A stretch of 57,332 bases of DNA from Streptomyces sp. PR69 (GCF_026420845.1 NZ_JAOWCB010000035.1:1-57332), one strand, 5' to 3'; counted from the stretch's first letter, positions 16,547-25,966 are shown. Notes: a model not told the origin generated them from the sequence alone. Made by a program: numbers and translations.

Positions 16547-17647
16547 ATGGGAGAGCGGCGCGCATACCGGATCGTGGGCGAGGAACGGATCGACGGCACG
16601 TGGCGGCACGTGTTCATCAACAACGGTGGAACGTACTACCTCACCGACTTGGTCGTGTACGCGGACGGGGTGATCCAGTGCGGTTGGGAGCCGCTCAGCC
16701 TCGACGAGCTGCGCGCGAAGCTCGACTCCGGCTGGATCACCGTCACCCCGCACGATGGCGCCAGCGGTTCGGCCTTCAGCCTGGCCTCCTGGCGGTTCGC
16801 AGCAACCCGAACCTGGATCTCCCGTGGGGACCTGCTCGCAGAGATCGCCGACGAGATCGAGCGGCTCGCCGGCCGGCCGACCGCTTCGCACCGCTGCTAC
16901 GAGGCGGTGCAGGCGCTGCGTCGGGAGCCGACGGAGACCAACCGGGCCGCACTGCGGGCGGCGTACCTCGCGGTGCCCTCGCACAGGCGGGTCTACCTCG
17001 GCGACATGGACGCAAAGGACTGGCCGTACCGGGCACTGGCGACCCCGGTCGGCGAGCCGCTCATCGATGACGACGAGCCGGTCACGGCCGAGGATCACCA
17101 GGACGCCCTGCAGTACTTCGCCGAACAGGAGCGGGGAGCTGCGCAGGCACGGGAACGTGCACACGCGGACGGACCGGAGGCGCCGGTGGACCGGACCGTC
17201 GAGCTCAACGTGACCATGATGCGGTGGCCGGAGCCGCCTAGTCGGCACGTGTTGCGGGCCGAGTATCCGGCGCTGGTGGAGTATGCCGGCCGACGGTACC
17301 CGACCGTCGAACACGCCTACTGGGCCCTGGCCGTGCGCGACCCCGCCACCCACGACGCGGTCCTGGCGGCGGCGAGTCCGTCCCAAGCCCAGGAGATCGC
17401 GGTGGCGGCTCCGCTGCGGGACGGGTGGGAGGCCGGCCGGGAAGCGGTGATGACGGCCCTGCACCGGGCGAAGTTCCGGCAGCACCCTCAACTGCTGGCA
17501 GCGCTGCTGGCCACCGGCGACGGCCGCATCGTCTACCGGGGTGCCGGGTCGGCGTTCTTCGGCGCGCGCAACCGGATGGGCCGGCTCCTGGAGCAGGTCC
17601 GAGCGGAGTTCGCAGCAGAACGCGCCGGTCTGCCCGTAGTGCCCTGA
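16547..17647 (+). CDS. NADAR-family protein with uncharacterised N-terminal domain
   Basis: 366 residues. The C-terminal 125 residues form a NADAR (DUF1768) domain: TVEHAYWALAV, then MTALHRAKFRQHPQLLAALL, ATGDGRIVY, and the end block GARNRMGRLLEQVR. NADAR enzymes include N-glycosidases of the riboflavin pathway (plant/bacterial COG3236) and guanine ADP-ribosyl glycohydrolases that reverse DarT-like DNA ADP-ribosylation. The first 200 residues (FINNGGTYYLTDLVVYADG, then IQCGWEPLSLDELRAKL) form a separate domain I do not recognise. Stand-alone, next to a transposase scar. Which NADAR activity applies cannot be read from the sequence. Confidence 0.8.
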   Translation: MGERRAYRIVGEERIDGTWRHVFINNGGTYYLTDLVVYADGVIQCGWEPLSLDELRAKLDSGWITVTPHDGASGSAFSLASWRFAATRTWISRGDLLAEIADEIERLAGRPTASHRCYEAVQALRREPTETNRAALRAAYLAVPSHRRVYLGDMDAKDWPYRALATPVGEPLIDDDEPVTAEDHQDALQYFAEQERGAAQARERAHADGPEAPVDRTVELNVTMMRWPEPPSRHVLRAEYPALVEYAGRRYPTVEHAYWALAVRDPATHDAVLAAASPSQAQEIAVAAPLRDGWEAGREAVMTALHRAKFRQHPQLLAALLATGDGRIVYRGAGSAFFGARNRMGRLLEQVRAEFAAERAGLPVVP

Positions 17648-17963
17648 CCCGGGGCGATCACGCCGGGCCCGGGTTCCGCGGGGAAGGTGCGAGGCGACAG
17701 CGGGTCAGACGGGAACGGAGAACCGAGGGAGGGCCCCCTCAGATTCCTCGTGCAACTGGACGCGTACCCGGGCGACGTCAGACCTTTCAGCAGCCGAGCG
17801 TGTGTTCCCCCCGCCCTCGCCCTGAGCCCTTGATGCGTGGGGGCCGGAGGGGCTGGACTTCAGCCCCTCCGGCGTTCGAGGAGCCGGGGGCCCGTGGGCG
17901 GAGCCCCCGCAAACTCGGTCTCGGACGGAGCCCCGGTCCGGGAAGGGGCGGGGGAACACCCCG
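17648..17963. other. Convergent spacer with strong terminator and dispersed repeat
   Basis: No gene. It holds a perfect 13-bp hairpin (17843-17873) and a copy of the dispersed GGGCGGAGCCCCC element near 17894-17910. Confidence 0.6.
17843..17873. terminator. Bidirectional terminator hairpin
   Basis: Perfect arms GCCGGAGGGGCTG and CAGCCCCTCCGGC around the 5-nt loop GACTT, between the convergent NADAR and kinase genes. Confidence 0.75.
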
Positions 17964-19781
17964 TCATTCGCCCCCCGCCGCAGGGCTCCCGCCATCCGCG
18001 GAGTAGGAGGGCTCACCCGTCGGCGTCTCCTTCGGTTCGCAGGTGACCCAGAAGCCGACCCAGGCCGAACGTGCCCGCACGGGGCTGCGGACCTCCACGG
18101 CGATTCGGTCTCGGTGCGTCTCGCCCTGGCGGTGGGTCAGCTCGGTGTGGTTGACGTACTGCTGCTTCGGCCCGCCCTCGGCGAACACCAGTGACTTCCA
18201 GGGCATCGACCGCCCCATGCCGGTGCTCGTGCCGCTGCCGGTCACCCAGCGGTACTCGACCTCCGCCGGGGTGCGGCCCACCGTGATGGTCGCCTGGAAG
18301 TGCGGGGCCTGCTCCCGGGGTGGCGGGCACGGGCCGGTGTAGTCGGCCCGTACGGCGGTCGCGTGGACGTCGACGGACTGGGCAGGCATGTCCGTCGTAC
18401 TGTCGTTCCCGCCGTGGTCCCCGCCTCCGCCGGTGCCGTTCCCGTTGCCCTTCCCGGTCCCGGCGCCCGCCTCGTCGCCGTCCCCGTCGCCGTCGCCGTC
18501 GCCGTTTCCGTACGACGTACCGCCGTCGGCGCCCCCGTCCCCGCCGGGGGCTGACTCGCTGGGATGCGTGCCGTCCGTGCCGCCCGTGCCCTCCGGGGCC
18601 GTCGAGGCAGGCGGGAGAACGCTGCCGCCCTCGCGTGCCGTTCCGCCGTTGTCCTTGCCGTCACCCGCGCTCAGCAGCGCCCAGGCCGTGCCGCCGATCG
18701 CCAGCAGCAGCACGACCGCCGCGGCCGCGAGCGCCCGCGTCGCACGCCGAGAGCGGTCGGGGGCAGGCGGGGCCCCGGCCGGCGCGCCCACCGTCACGGG
18801 GTCGCCCAGCGAGGCCGCGGGCGGCGGTGTGCCCGGTGTGCCGGAGGCCGCCACCGTCGGGGTGTACGACGGCCCGGGCCCCGGCGGCGTCGCGGGCATC
18901 GGTACCGGCCCCGTGTCCGCGGAGCCGCCCGCCCCCACCTCCCGCAGCCGCCGCTCCGCCTCCTCGGCGGTCATCCGCTCCGCCGGGTCCTTGCGCAGCA
19001 GCCCCACGAGGACCGGGGTCAGCCCACCCGCCCAGCGCGGCGGCGGCAGTTCCTGGTCGACCACCGCCCGCAGCGTGCTCAGCAGGGTGTCCTGCCGGAA
19101 GGGGGAGTTGCCCTCGACCGCCGCGTACAGCAGCACCCCGAGCGACCACAGATCGGACTCCGGTCCTGGCTCCCGGCCCAGCGCCCGCTCCGGCGCGAGG
19201 AACTCCGGGGAGCCGACCAGCTCGCCCGTCATCGTCAGATGGGTGCTTCCCTCCACCGCGGCGATCCCGAAGTCGGTGAGCACGACCCGGCCGTCGTTGG
19301 CGAGCAGCACATTGCCCGGCTTCACATCGCGGTGCAGCACACCCGCCGCATGCGCGGCCCGCAGCGCGGCCAGCACCTCCGCGCCGATGTGCGCGGCCCG
19401 CCGCGGCGGCAGCGGCCCTTCCGCCTCCAGCACATCGCTCAGCGCCAGACCGCGCACTAGCTCCATCACGATCCAGGGCCGGCCGTCCTGCATCGCCACG
19501 TCATGCACGGTCACCACATTGCGGTGCGAGACGCGGGCCGCCGCCCAGGCCTCCCGCTCCAGTCGTGCGTAGAGCCGCCGCTCGTCCGCCGCGCCGAGCG
19601 CCGTGGGCGCGCGGACCTCTTTGACGGCGACCTCGCGGCCCAGCAGTTCATCACGGGCGCGCCACACCACGCCCATCCCGCCCTCGCCCAGCGGGCCGAG
19701 CAGCCGGTAGCGCCCCGCGATCAGACGCCCCGCACCGCCCGCCTCCGCGTCCCCCTGCCCATTGCCCGGCATATCGCTCAT
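17964..19781 (-). CDS. Membrane-anchored Ser/Thr protein kinase (Hanks type)
   Basis: 605 residues. Kinase domain about 24-285: Gly loop GEGGMGVVW, ATP Lys in VAVKEV, catalytic HRDVKPGN, DFG in VLTDFGIAAVEG, and LAPER in the activation segment. A Pro/Ala-rich juxtamembrane linker leads to one transmembrane helix (TRALAAAAVVLLLAIGG) near residue 345. The extracellular part begins with a Gly/Asp/Asn-rich low-complexity tract (GNGDGDGDGDGDE) and ends in a compact domain with Cys residues (TGPCPPP, VTCEPKE). No PASTA repeats, so the ligand differs from PknB-type kinases. Divergent from the small gene at 20000. Confidence 0.93.
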   Translation of the reverse strand: MSDMPGNGQGDAEAGGAGRLIAGRYRLLGPLGEGGMGVVWRARDELLGREVAVKEVRAPTALGAADERRLYARLEREAWAAARVSHRNVVTVHDVAMQDGRPWIVMELVRGLALSDVLEAEGPLPPRRAAHIGAEVLAALRAAHAAGVLHRDVKPGNVLLANDGRVVLTDFGIAAVEGSTHLTMTGELVGSPEFLAPERALGREPGPESDLWSLGVLLYAAVEGNSPFRQDTLLSTLRAVVDQELPPPRWAGGLTPVLVGLLRKDPAERMTAEEAERRLREVGAGGSADTGPVPMPATPPGPGPSYTPTVAASGTPGTPPPAASLGDPVTVGAPAGAPPAPDRSRRATRALAAAAVVLLLAIGGTAWALLSAGDGKDNGGTAREGGSVLPPASTAPEGTGGTDGTHPSESAPGGDGGADGGTSYGNGDGDGDGDGDEAGAGTGKGNGNGTGGGGDHGGNDSTTDMPAQSVDVHATAVRADYTGPCPPPREQAPHFQATITVGRTPAEVEYRWVTGSGTSTGMGRSMPWKSLVFAEGGPKQQYVNHTELTHRQGETHRDRIAVEVRSPVRARSAWVGFWVTCEPKETPTGEPSYSADGGSPAAGGE

Positions 19782-19999
19782 GGCGAGCCCCCCATCCGCA
19801 GCGAAGCGGCATCACGGTGGAAACCACTCCAAGTTAGCTCAACTCGGCTCTGTTGCCGCCCCCTTGGGGAGGTGCTCGCCGAACAGGTGTCGATATTCCT
19901 ACCCGAACGGGGAATCCTCCTACCGGGATACACGAGTGCCAGGACGGGGCGATAGGGTTAATCTGCCCGGGCCGGGCCCTCGTACGGGTGGGGAGTGAC

Positions 20000-20263
20000 A
20001 TGGAACAGATAACGGTGCGCAGCAGGCCTCGTGTGCCTGCGATCACATGCGGCGGAAACGCGACCAGTTCGCGCCTCGACCGCCATCTCTCGGTGCTCGG
20101 AGGCCCTGCCGTCCCGCCGCGTGAGACGGCGGAGGCGACGTCGCTGATGCGGGAGCTGACCTCCCGTGAGGCGGTTCACGCCGGCCGGAACAAGAGCGCA
20201 CGGGTCTCCCTCTTCGCACCGCTGCGCAGACTGCGCCGCTCCCTCTTCGGCAGCCGCGGCTAG
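20000..20263 (+). CDS. Small conserved-type hypothetical protein, 87 aa
   Basis: Start at ATG 20000 with GGGGAG seven bases upstream; a promoter-like TAGGGTTAAT lies around 19945. The product is polar and basic at both ends, with ERELTSREAVHAGRN-like middle (LMRELTSREAVHAGRNKSAR) and a C-terminal amphipathic basic segment LRRLRRSLFGSRG. No domain recognised. Divergent from the kinase gene, which might share its regulation. Confidence 0.65.
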   Translation: MEQITVRSRPRVPAITCGGNATSSRLDRHLSVLGGPAVPPRETAEATSLMRELTSREAVHAGRNKSARVSLFAPLRRLRRSLFGSRG

Positions 20264-20280
20264 GCGGCTGGAGCGGCTGC
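20250..20280. terminator. Terminator between convergent genes
   Basis: Perfect 8-bp arms GCAGCCGC (20250-20257) and GCGGCTGC (20273-20280); it overlaps the stop codon of the small gene. Confidence 0.55.
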
Positions 20281-20321
20281 TCCCTCCCACGTACGTCTCA
20301 ACTCTCGCGCCCGCCCAGGCA

Positions 20322-21560
20322 TCAGGCGACGACACCATCCCGGCGCAGCGCCGCCGTCTCCTCGTCCGTCACCCCCAGGGACGTCAGCAGTGCGTCGGTG
20401 TGCTCGCCGAGGGCAGGCACCGCGCCCATCCTCGGCGGTGCCCCGCCCGGCAGAGTGATCGGCGGCAGCAGCGCGCGCAGCGGTCCTGCCGGGGAGTCCA
20501 CCGGCCGCCAGCGGTCACGCGCCGCGAGCTGCGGATGCGCGGCCACGTCCAGCACGGAGTTGAGCCGTGCGCAGGCGATGCCCGCGGCCTCCAGCCGGTC
20601 CAGGGCCTCCTGTGTAGTCAGCCGCGCCAGCGCCTCGCCCACCGCGGCGTCGGTCTTGGCGCGGTGGGCCGTACGGGCCGTGTTCACCGCGAACGCCGGG
20701 TCGTCGGCCAGCTCCGGCCGGTCCAGCACCTGCTCTGCCAGCCGCCGCCACTCGCGGTCGTTCTGCACGGACAGCAGCACCTGCCCGCCGTCCGCCGTCC
20801 CATAGGCGTCATACGGTGCGATGACCGCGTGCGCCAGACCGGTGCGCGCCGGGGGCTCGCCCCCGTGCATCCCGTAGTGCAGCGGATGTCCCATCCACTC
20901 GGCCAGCGACTCCAGCATGGAGATCTCCACCGGGCCGCCGCGGCCGGTCACCCCCCGCCGCAGCAGAGCCGCCAGCACTCCGGAGAACGCATACATCGCC
21001 GCCGCTATGTCGGCCGCCGGGATGCCCGCCTTGACCGGCTGGTCCTCGGTGCCCGTCACCGACACCAGCCCCGCCTCGCACTGGACGAGCATGTCGTAGG
21101 CCCGCTTGTGGGCGTACGGGCCCTCGGGGCCGTATCCGGAGATGTCCACGGCGATCAGCCGCGGGTGCAGGGCGCACAGGGATGCCGCGTCCAGTCCGAG
21201 CCGGGCGGCCGCGCCCTGCGCCAGATTCTGTACGAACACATCGGCGTCCGCGGTGAGCCGCCGTACGAGCGAGAGTCCGCGCGGGTCCTTCAGGTCGACG
21301 GCGAGGGACTCCTTGCCGCGGTTGCACCAGACGAAGTGCGAGGCCAGCCCCTGGGCGGCGGTGTCATAGCCGCGTGCGAAGTCGCCGCCGTCCGGCCGCT
21401 CGACCTTGATGACGCGCGCGCCGAGGTCGGCGAGCTGGCGGGTGGCGAAAGGCGCGGAGACGGCCTGCTCGACCGCGACGACGGTGATGCCCTCCAGGGG
21501 CAGCGGCTGCTCCGGCTCACTCGGCTGACGACGCATACCGCTGTCTATCGTGTACGGCAC
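20322..21560 (-). CDS. CaiB/BaiF family III CoA transferase
   Basis: 412 residues (404 if the Met at 21536 is used; neither start has a strong ribosome-binding site). Family signs: PLEGITVVAVEQAVSAPFAT, ADLGARVIKVERPDGGDFAR, WCNRGKESLAVDLKDPRG, and the region HKRAYDMLVQCEAGL holding the catalytic Asp that forms the acyl-anhydride intermediate. It moves CoA between carboxylic acids in degradation pathways. No acyl partner gene is adjacent. Convergent to the small gene. Confidence 0.9.
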   Translation of the reverse strand: MPYTIDSGMRRQPSEPEQPLPLEGITVVAVEQAVSAPFATRQLADLGARVIKVERPDGGDFARGYDTAAQGLASHFVWCNRGKESLAVDLKDPRGLSLVRRLTADADVFVQNLAQGAAARLGLDAASLCALHPRLIAVDISGYGPEGPYAHKRAYDMLVQCEAGLVSVTGTEDQPVKAGIPAADIAAAMYAFSGVLAALLRRGVTGRGGPVEISMLESLAEWMGHPLHYGMHGGEPPARTGLAHAVIAPYDAYGTADGGQVLLSVQNDREWRRLAEQVLDRPELADDPAFAVNTARTAHRAKTDAAVGEALARLTTQEALDRLEAAGIACARLNSVLDVAAHPQLAARDRWRPVDSPAGPLRALLPPITLPGGAPPRMGAVPALGEHTDALLTSLGVTDEETAALRRDGVVA

Positions 21561-21611
21561 ATGTTTGTCACCGGGTCACAGTCGGTTTCACAGCCGGATT
21601 CACGGCTGGCT

Positions 21612-22805
21612 TCACAGCAGGGCGAACTGGCCCTCCGGGCCTTCCTCCGGGTGGTCGAGCACCGAGGCGGGGCGGCGGGCCGCGGGCGGCGGAGCGAGGA
21701 CGGCGGCGAGCGCGGCACGGGGCAGCGGTTCGGCGGCGCACCGCTCGCGCAGCTCGCGCTGCTCGTCCCGCAGCAGGTCCAGCAGCGTCAGCACCGTGAT
21801 CAGCTCCAGCAGCTCCGAGGTCCGCGCCTGCGTCCAGGAGGCGGAGCCGGCCGCTTCCAGGGTGCCCGGCTCCGGGACGGCCGTACGGGCTTCGAACCAC
21901 TGCTCAAGGACGCGGGCGCCGCCGGATTCAAAGGTCCACGCGCCCTCCGCCACAGGAGAGACAAGGCCGCCCACGCCGACGGCGAGCGTCTCCTCCACCG
22001 GGTCGTATATGAGCGAGTCGGGCCGGTCCCCGATCGCGGCACGCACATAGGGGCGGCGGCCGCCGGGGAGGCGGGGGCGCTCGCCGCCGTGCGCGCCGCG
22101 GAGCAGGATGCGGGTCATCCGGCGGCCCAGCTCCACACCGTCCCGCCAGACGGCGGGGCCGGCGGGCAGCGGCACCGCGCAGCCCGCGGGCGAGGCGCGG
22201 GCGGCCGCGAGCGCCCACGCCGCGAGATCCGGGGCGGTGACCTCGCCGCCGTACTGCCGGGCGAGCAGCTCCAGCAGCCCCGGTGTGACATTGGGCTCCA
22301 GGGCGCCGGGGCGGCGGTACAGCGGGCGGATGCGGCCCGGGCGGCCCGCCGGGGAGCGGCCGTCCGGCAGCCGGGCAGTGGCGACGAGGGCCGGGCCCCG
22401 GTCCTGGGGCGTATAACCCTGTTCGACCAGGAACACCTGATGGGCGTCGGCGACCCGCCACAGCTCGGGGCGGGCGACGTCGATCAGCCGGTGGTCCGGT
22501 ATCAGCCACTGCTCGTCGAACGCGCCGTGCAGCATCCGCACCGGCTCAGGACAGGGGCCGTCCTCCCGGGCCAGCCGGACCGTCCCGGTGGACTGGCCCG
22601 GGAGCTGGGCGACCGAAGTGTGGGCGGTCCGGGCCCGGGTGGGGCACAGCAGCCGCTCGCGCTCCGGGCCCTCGGCCGCGAGCAGCGCCTTCCAGCGTGC
22701 CGTGAGCGCGGCGGAGTCCGGGCCTGTCACCCAGCTCCGGCCGAGCCGCAGCGGCGGCACGGACCAGGGCATGAGGTCGTCGAGCAGCGGCAGGTCTTCC
22801 GTCAT
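21612..22805 (-). CDS. Stand-alone type-ISP restriction-modification specificity-like protein
   Basis: 397 residues from MTEDLPLLDDL. The sequence resembles streptomycete proteins annotated as type ISP restriction/modification enzyme, corresponding to the C-terminal target-recognition domain of single-chain LlaGI/LlaBIII-type systems. Visible blocks: PWSVPPLRLGRSWV, LLCPTRARTAHTSVAQLPG, HGAFDEQWLIPDHRLIDVARPELW. I see no helicase, nuclease or methyltransferase (NPPY-type) motifs, and no such gene is adjacent. It may have been repurposed. Annotation rests on remembered family resemblance, so confidence is moderate. Confidence 0.6.
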   Translation of the reverse strand: MTEDLPLLDDLMPWSVPPLRLGRSWVTGPDSAALTARWKALLAAEGPERERLLCPTRARTAHTSVAQLPGQSTGTVRLAREDGPCPEPVRMLHGAFDEQWLIPDHRLIDVARPELWRVADAHQVFLVEQGYTPQDRGPALVATARLPDGRSPAGRPGRIRPLYRRPGALEPNVTPGLLELLARQYGGEVTAPDLAAWALAAARASPAGCAVPLPAGPAVWRDGVELGRRMTRILLRGAHGGERPRLPGGRRPYVRAAIGDRPDSLIYDPVEETLAVGVGGLVSPVAEGAWTFESGGARVLEQWFEARTAVPEPGTLEAAGSASWTQARTSELLELITVLTLLDLLRDEQRELRERCAAEPLPRAALAAVLAPPPAARRPASVLDHPEEGPEGQFALL

Positions 22806-22878
22806 CAGCCCGCATGCTAAGCGCTCCACGCGAAGTGCCGCGACCGGCCGCCGGGGCGGTCAGCCGGGGGCCGCGCTC

Positions 22879-23637
22879 TCAGTCGGACGCGTCCACGGTC
22901 ACCGAGAAGGAGAACCGGTCGCCCCGGTAGCGAATGCGCGCCACATCCACCACACGGCCCCGGTCGTCATAGGTCACACCCGTGTAGTGCAGGATCGGGC
23001 TCAGCAGCGGCACCTTCAGCAGCTCCGCGGTCGGCGGGTCCGCGAGCCGCGCCTCCACCGTGTCCGTGATCCGGCTGATCGGCACGCCCACCGCGTCCCG
23101 CAGCACCTTGGTCATCGGCCAGCGCTCCAGATCCGCGATGTCGAGGCCGGCGGCCACGTCCGGACGGACGGCGTTCTCCGCCCAGTTGGTCGGCTCGCCG
23201 CTCTCCCCGTCGCAGCGCAGCCGTTTGTAGGTCATCACCTCGGTCAGACCGGGGAAGCAGTCGGCCAGTTCGCCGGGCACCGGCGTCGGGCCGTGGTCCA
23301 GGACCGTCGTCTGCTCGCCCGACTGCTGGGCCACGATCGCGTCGATCGAGCCCAGCAGCCGGCGCGGGGCGCTGCGCCGCGCCCCCGGCTCGATGAAGGT
23401 GCCGCGCCGCCGGTGCCTGCTGATCAGCCCCTCCTGCTCCAGCTCCTTGAGGGCCTGGCGCATGGTCAGCACGCTCACGCCGTAGTGGGCCGCGAGCTGT
23501 TCCTCGGTGGGCAGTCGCAGGGAGGACTCCGGCGACCGCCCCAGTATCGAGGCGCGCAGCGACTGCGAGACCTGATACCAGAGCGGCAGCTTGCGGTTCA
23601 GGACCAGCGAGTCGGGGGCAAAGGCGGTCACGGCCAC
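22879..23637 (-). CDS. GntR/UTRA transcriptional regulator beside hmgA
   Basis: 252 residues. Winged helix at residues 18-85: LPLWYQVSQSLRASIL, RLPTEEQLAAHYGVSVLTMR, SRHRRRGTFIEPG. The C-terminal UTRA effector domain (HutC/FarR class) ends with the typical DVARIRYRGDRFSFSV. It lies 114 bp downstream of homogentisate dioxygenase on the same strand, so a role in tyrosine/homogentisate catabolism is likely. Whether it represses or activates cannot be seen. Confidence 0.87.
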   Translation of the reverse strand: MAVTAFAPDSLVLNRKLPLWYQVSQSLRASILGRSPESSLRLPTEEQLAAHYGVSVLTMRQALKELEQEGLISRHRRRGTFIEPGARRSAPRRLLGSIDAIVAQQSGEQTTVLDHGPTPVPGELADCFPGLTEVMTYKRLRCDGESGEPTNWAENAVRPDVAAGLDIADLERWPMTKVLRDAVGVPISRITDTVEARLADPPTAELLKVPLLSPILHYTGVTYDDRGRVVDVARIRYRGDRFSFSVTVDASD

Positions 23638-23751
23638 TCCGTACGTACGGCTTACGACACGACGACGACTCCGGGCTCCGGTGCTCCGGGCTCCGGTATT
23701 CCGGACGCCGTCCGGCGGCGACGCGGGTCCGCCGACCGCCGCCCGGTCCGG

Positions 23752-25083
23752 TTACGACCGGAAGTGTCGCTCAAGACCCTGCCATACGTCGTCGTACCCC
23801 TGTTGCAGATGGTGTGCGGTCGCCGCCTGCCGGGTGGCGGTCACCGGCCAGCGGGTCTCGAACATGAAGGCAAGGCCGTCGTCGATCTTCTGCGGCTTCA
23901 GCTCGGCGGCGCTGGCCCGGTCGAAGGTGTCCCGGTCCGGGCCGTGCGCCGACATCATGTTGTGCAGCGAGCCGCCGCCGGGTACAAAGCCTTCCGCTTT
24001 CGCGTCGTAGGCGCCTTCGATCAGGCCCATGTACTCGCTCATCACATTGCGGTGGAAGTACGGCGGGCGGAAGGTGTCCTCGCCGACCAGCCAGCGCGGG
24101 GCGAAGACCACGAAGTCGACTCCCGCCAGGCCCGGGGTGTCGGAGGGCGAGGTCAGCACCGTGAAGATCGACGGGTCGGGGTGGTCATAGCTGATGGAGC
24201 CGATCACATTGAAGCGGCGCAGATCGTAGACGTACGGCACATGGGTGCCGTGCCAGGCGACGACGTCGAGGGGGGAGTGGCCGTAGACGGCCGACCACAG
24301 GTTGCCGCAGAACTTGTTGACGACCTCGACCGGCCGCTCCACATCCTCGTACGCGGCGGTCGGCGCGCGGAAGTCGCGGGCGTTCGCCAGGCCGTTGGCG
24401 CCGATCGGGCCGAGGTCGGGCAGCTCGAAGGGGCGGCCGTAGTTCTCGCAGACATAGCCGCGGGCGCTCTCGTCCAGCAGCTCGACGCGGAAGCGCACTC
24501 CGCGCGGGATCAGTGCCACCTCGCCGGGGCGGGCGGCGAGCAGACCCAGTTCGGTGACGAGGAGCAGTCCGCCGCGCTCCGGCACGATCAGCAGCTCGCC
24601 GTCCGAGTCGCTGAACACCCGGTCAGTCATGGGGGCGTTGGCGTGGTAAAGGTGCACGGCCATGCCCGTGCGCTGCGTGGCATCGCCGTTTCCGCCCAGC
24701 GTCCACAGCCCGGCCAGCCAGTCGGTGCCGGGCGCGGGCTCGGGCAGCGGGTTCCAGCGCAGCCGGTTGGGATCGGGGACCGTCTCGGTGAACGGCGCGC
24801 TGCGCACCGCGCCGTTGTCGACGCGCGTGAACGGCGGATGGGCGGCCGAGGGGCGGATGCGGTACAGCCAGGAGCGGCGGTTGTGCGCCCTGGGCTCGGT
24901 GAAGGCGGTGCCGCTCAGCTGCTCCGCGTACAGGCCGAGAGGGGCGCGCTGGGGGGAGTTGCGACCCTGCGGCAGTGCGCCCGGGACCGCCTCCGAGCTG
25001 TGCTCATTGCCGAAGCCGAAGGAGTACGACCGGTCGGTCAGCCCCTCGGCGGTCTTCCGCGCCTGCTCGATACCGCTGCTCAT
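23752..25083 (-). CDS. hmgA: Homogentisate 1,2-dioxygenase
   Basis: 443 residues from ATG 25083 with AGGAG upstream. It opens the ring of homogentisate to maleylacetoacetate in tyrosine and phenylalanine breakdown. The N-terminus YSFGFGNEHSSEAVPGALP is diagnostic. Fe(II) ligands fall in PPYFHRNVMSEYMG (His and Glu) and NMMSAHGPD (His). Full length for the family. The hpd, maleylacetoacetate isomerase and fumarylacetoacetase genes are not nearby. Confidence 0.96.
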   Translation of the reverse strand: MSSGIEQARKTAEGLTDRSYSFGFGNEHSSEAVPGALPQGRNSPQRAPLGLYAEQLSGTAFTEPRAHNRRSWLYRIRPSAAHPPFTRVDNGAVRSAPFTETVPDPNRLRWNPLPEPAPGTDWLAGLWTLGGNGDATQRTGMAVHLYHANAPMTDRVFSDSDGELLIVPERGGLLLVTELGLLAARPGEVALIPRGVRFRVELLDESARGYVCENYGRPFELPDLGPIGANGLANARDFRAPTAAYEDVERPVEVVNKFCGNLWSAVYGHSPLDVVAWHGTHVPYVYDLRRFNVIGSISYDHPDPSIFTVLTSPSDTPGLAGVDFVVFAPRWLVGEDTFRPPYFHRNVMSEYMGLIEGAYDAKAEGFVPGGGSLHNMMSAHGPDRDTFDRASAAELKPQKIDDGLAFMFETRWPVTATRQAATAHHLQQGYDDVWQGLERHFRS

Positions 25084-25224
25084 CGCACGCTCCTGGTGCT
25101 CAAGGAATCCTATGTACAACCGTAGGATTGCGGGATCGCCGCGTCAACGGCATCCGTCAACGGCATCCGTGAACGGTGTCGGCGGCATCGGTGAAGGCCC
25201 GCCATATGACGGCGTGCGGACGGC

Positions 25225-25854
25225 ATGATGGGGCGCGTGTCCCCTGTGGAGCCGCATGCTCATCTCCGCCGTGTGCCCGTACAGCAGCGCAGCGCCGACC
25301 GGCTGGCCCGGATTCTGGACGCCTGCGCCGAACTGCTGGACGAGTGCGGATACGAGGAGCTGACCACGCGTGCGGTCGCGGAGCGCGCGGGCGTGCCCAT
25401 CGGCTCCGTCTACCGCTTTTTCGGCAATAAGCGTGCCCTGGCCGATGCGCTGGCCCTGCGGAATCTGGACGCCTATGCCGAGCGGATCACCCGCCGGATC
25501 GGCGGGCTGCGGCCGGGCGACTGGCGGGCGGCGCTGGATGTCGTACTGGACGAGTATCTGGCGATGAAACGGACCGTGGCCGGTTTCGCCCTGGTCGACT
25601 TCGGCGCGCAGATTCCGGTCGGAGCACCCGCGGACGGCCCGAACCATCAGGTCTCCGACCTGCTGCTGGAGCTGCTCTCCGGCCATCTCGGGCGGGTCGC
25701 CGACCCTGAGCTGCGCCGCGCGATGCTGGTCTCGGTGGAGGCGGCGGACGCGCTGCTGCAGCTGGCCTTCCGGGTCAGCCCCGCGGGGGACGAGGGCGTC
25801 GTCGCGGAGACGAGGGAACTGCTGCGGGCCTATCTGGCCCGGATTCTGGACTGA
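25225..25854 (+). CDS. TetR-family regulator
   Basis: 209 residues. DNA-binding helices: SADRLARILDACAELLDECG, then ELTTRAVAERAGVPIGSVYRFFGNK. The ligand domain is unassigned. It is divergent from hmgA, with a 141-bp spacer, and in tandem with the molybdopterin gene 160 bp downstream. Either could be a target. Confidence 0.88.
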   Translation: MMGRVSPVEPHAHLRRVPVQQRSADRLARILDACAELLDECGYEELTTRAVAERAGVPIGSVYRFFGNKRALADALALRNLDAYAERITRRIGGLRPGDWRAALDVVLDEYLAMKRTVAGFALVDFGAQIPVGAPADGPNHQVSDLLLELLSGHLGRVADPELRRAMLVSVEAADALLQLAFRVSPAGDEGVVAETRELLRAYLARILD

Positions 25855-25950
25855 TCCGGATTCTCGGCTGATTCCCGCGGGCTCCGGTGACCCCGGCGGG
25901 TGCCCGCGCCTGTGTGCGGCGGGCGCGCCGCAAGGGGTTCCCGCACCTAC

Positions 25951-25966
25951 GTACCGGTCGGTATGG
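25951..25966. promoter_or_regulatory. TetR-type operator, family A copy 1
   Basis: GTACCGGTCGGTATGG, 50 bp upstream of the molybdopterin oxidoreductase start. It shares ACC[GA]GTCGGTATG with sites at 32359 and 40687. Confidence 0.5.

Noticed and set aside
20166..22820. Long plus-strand frame of 884 codons
   Set aside because: Runs antisense through the CoA transferase and type-ISP-like genes; composition is that of a mirror frame and no ribosome-binding site or domain is seen.
22588..25125. Plus-strand frame of 845 codons across hmgA
   Set aside because: Antisense to hmgA and its GntR regulator, which are firmly identified.
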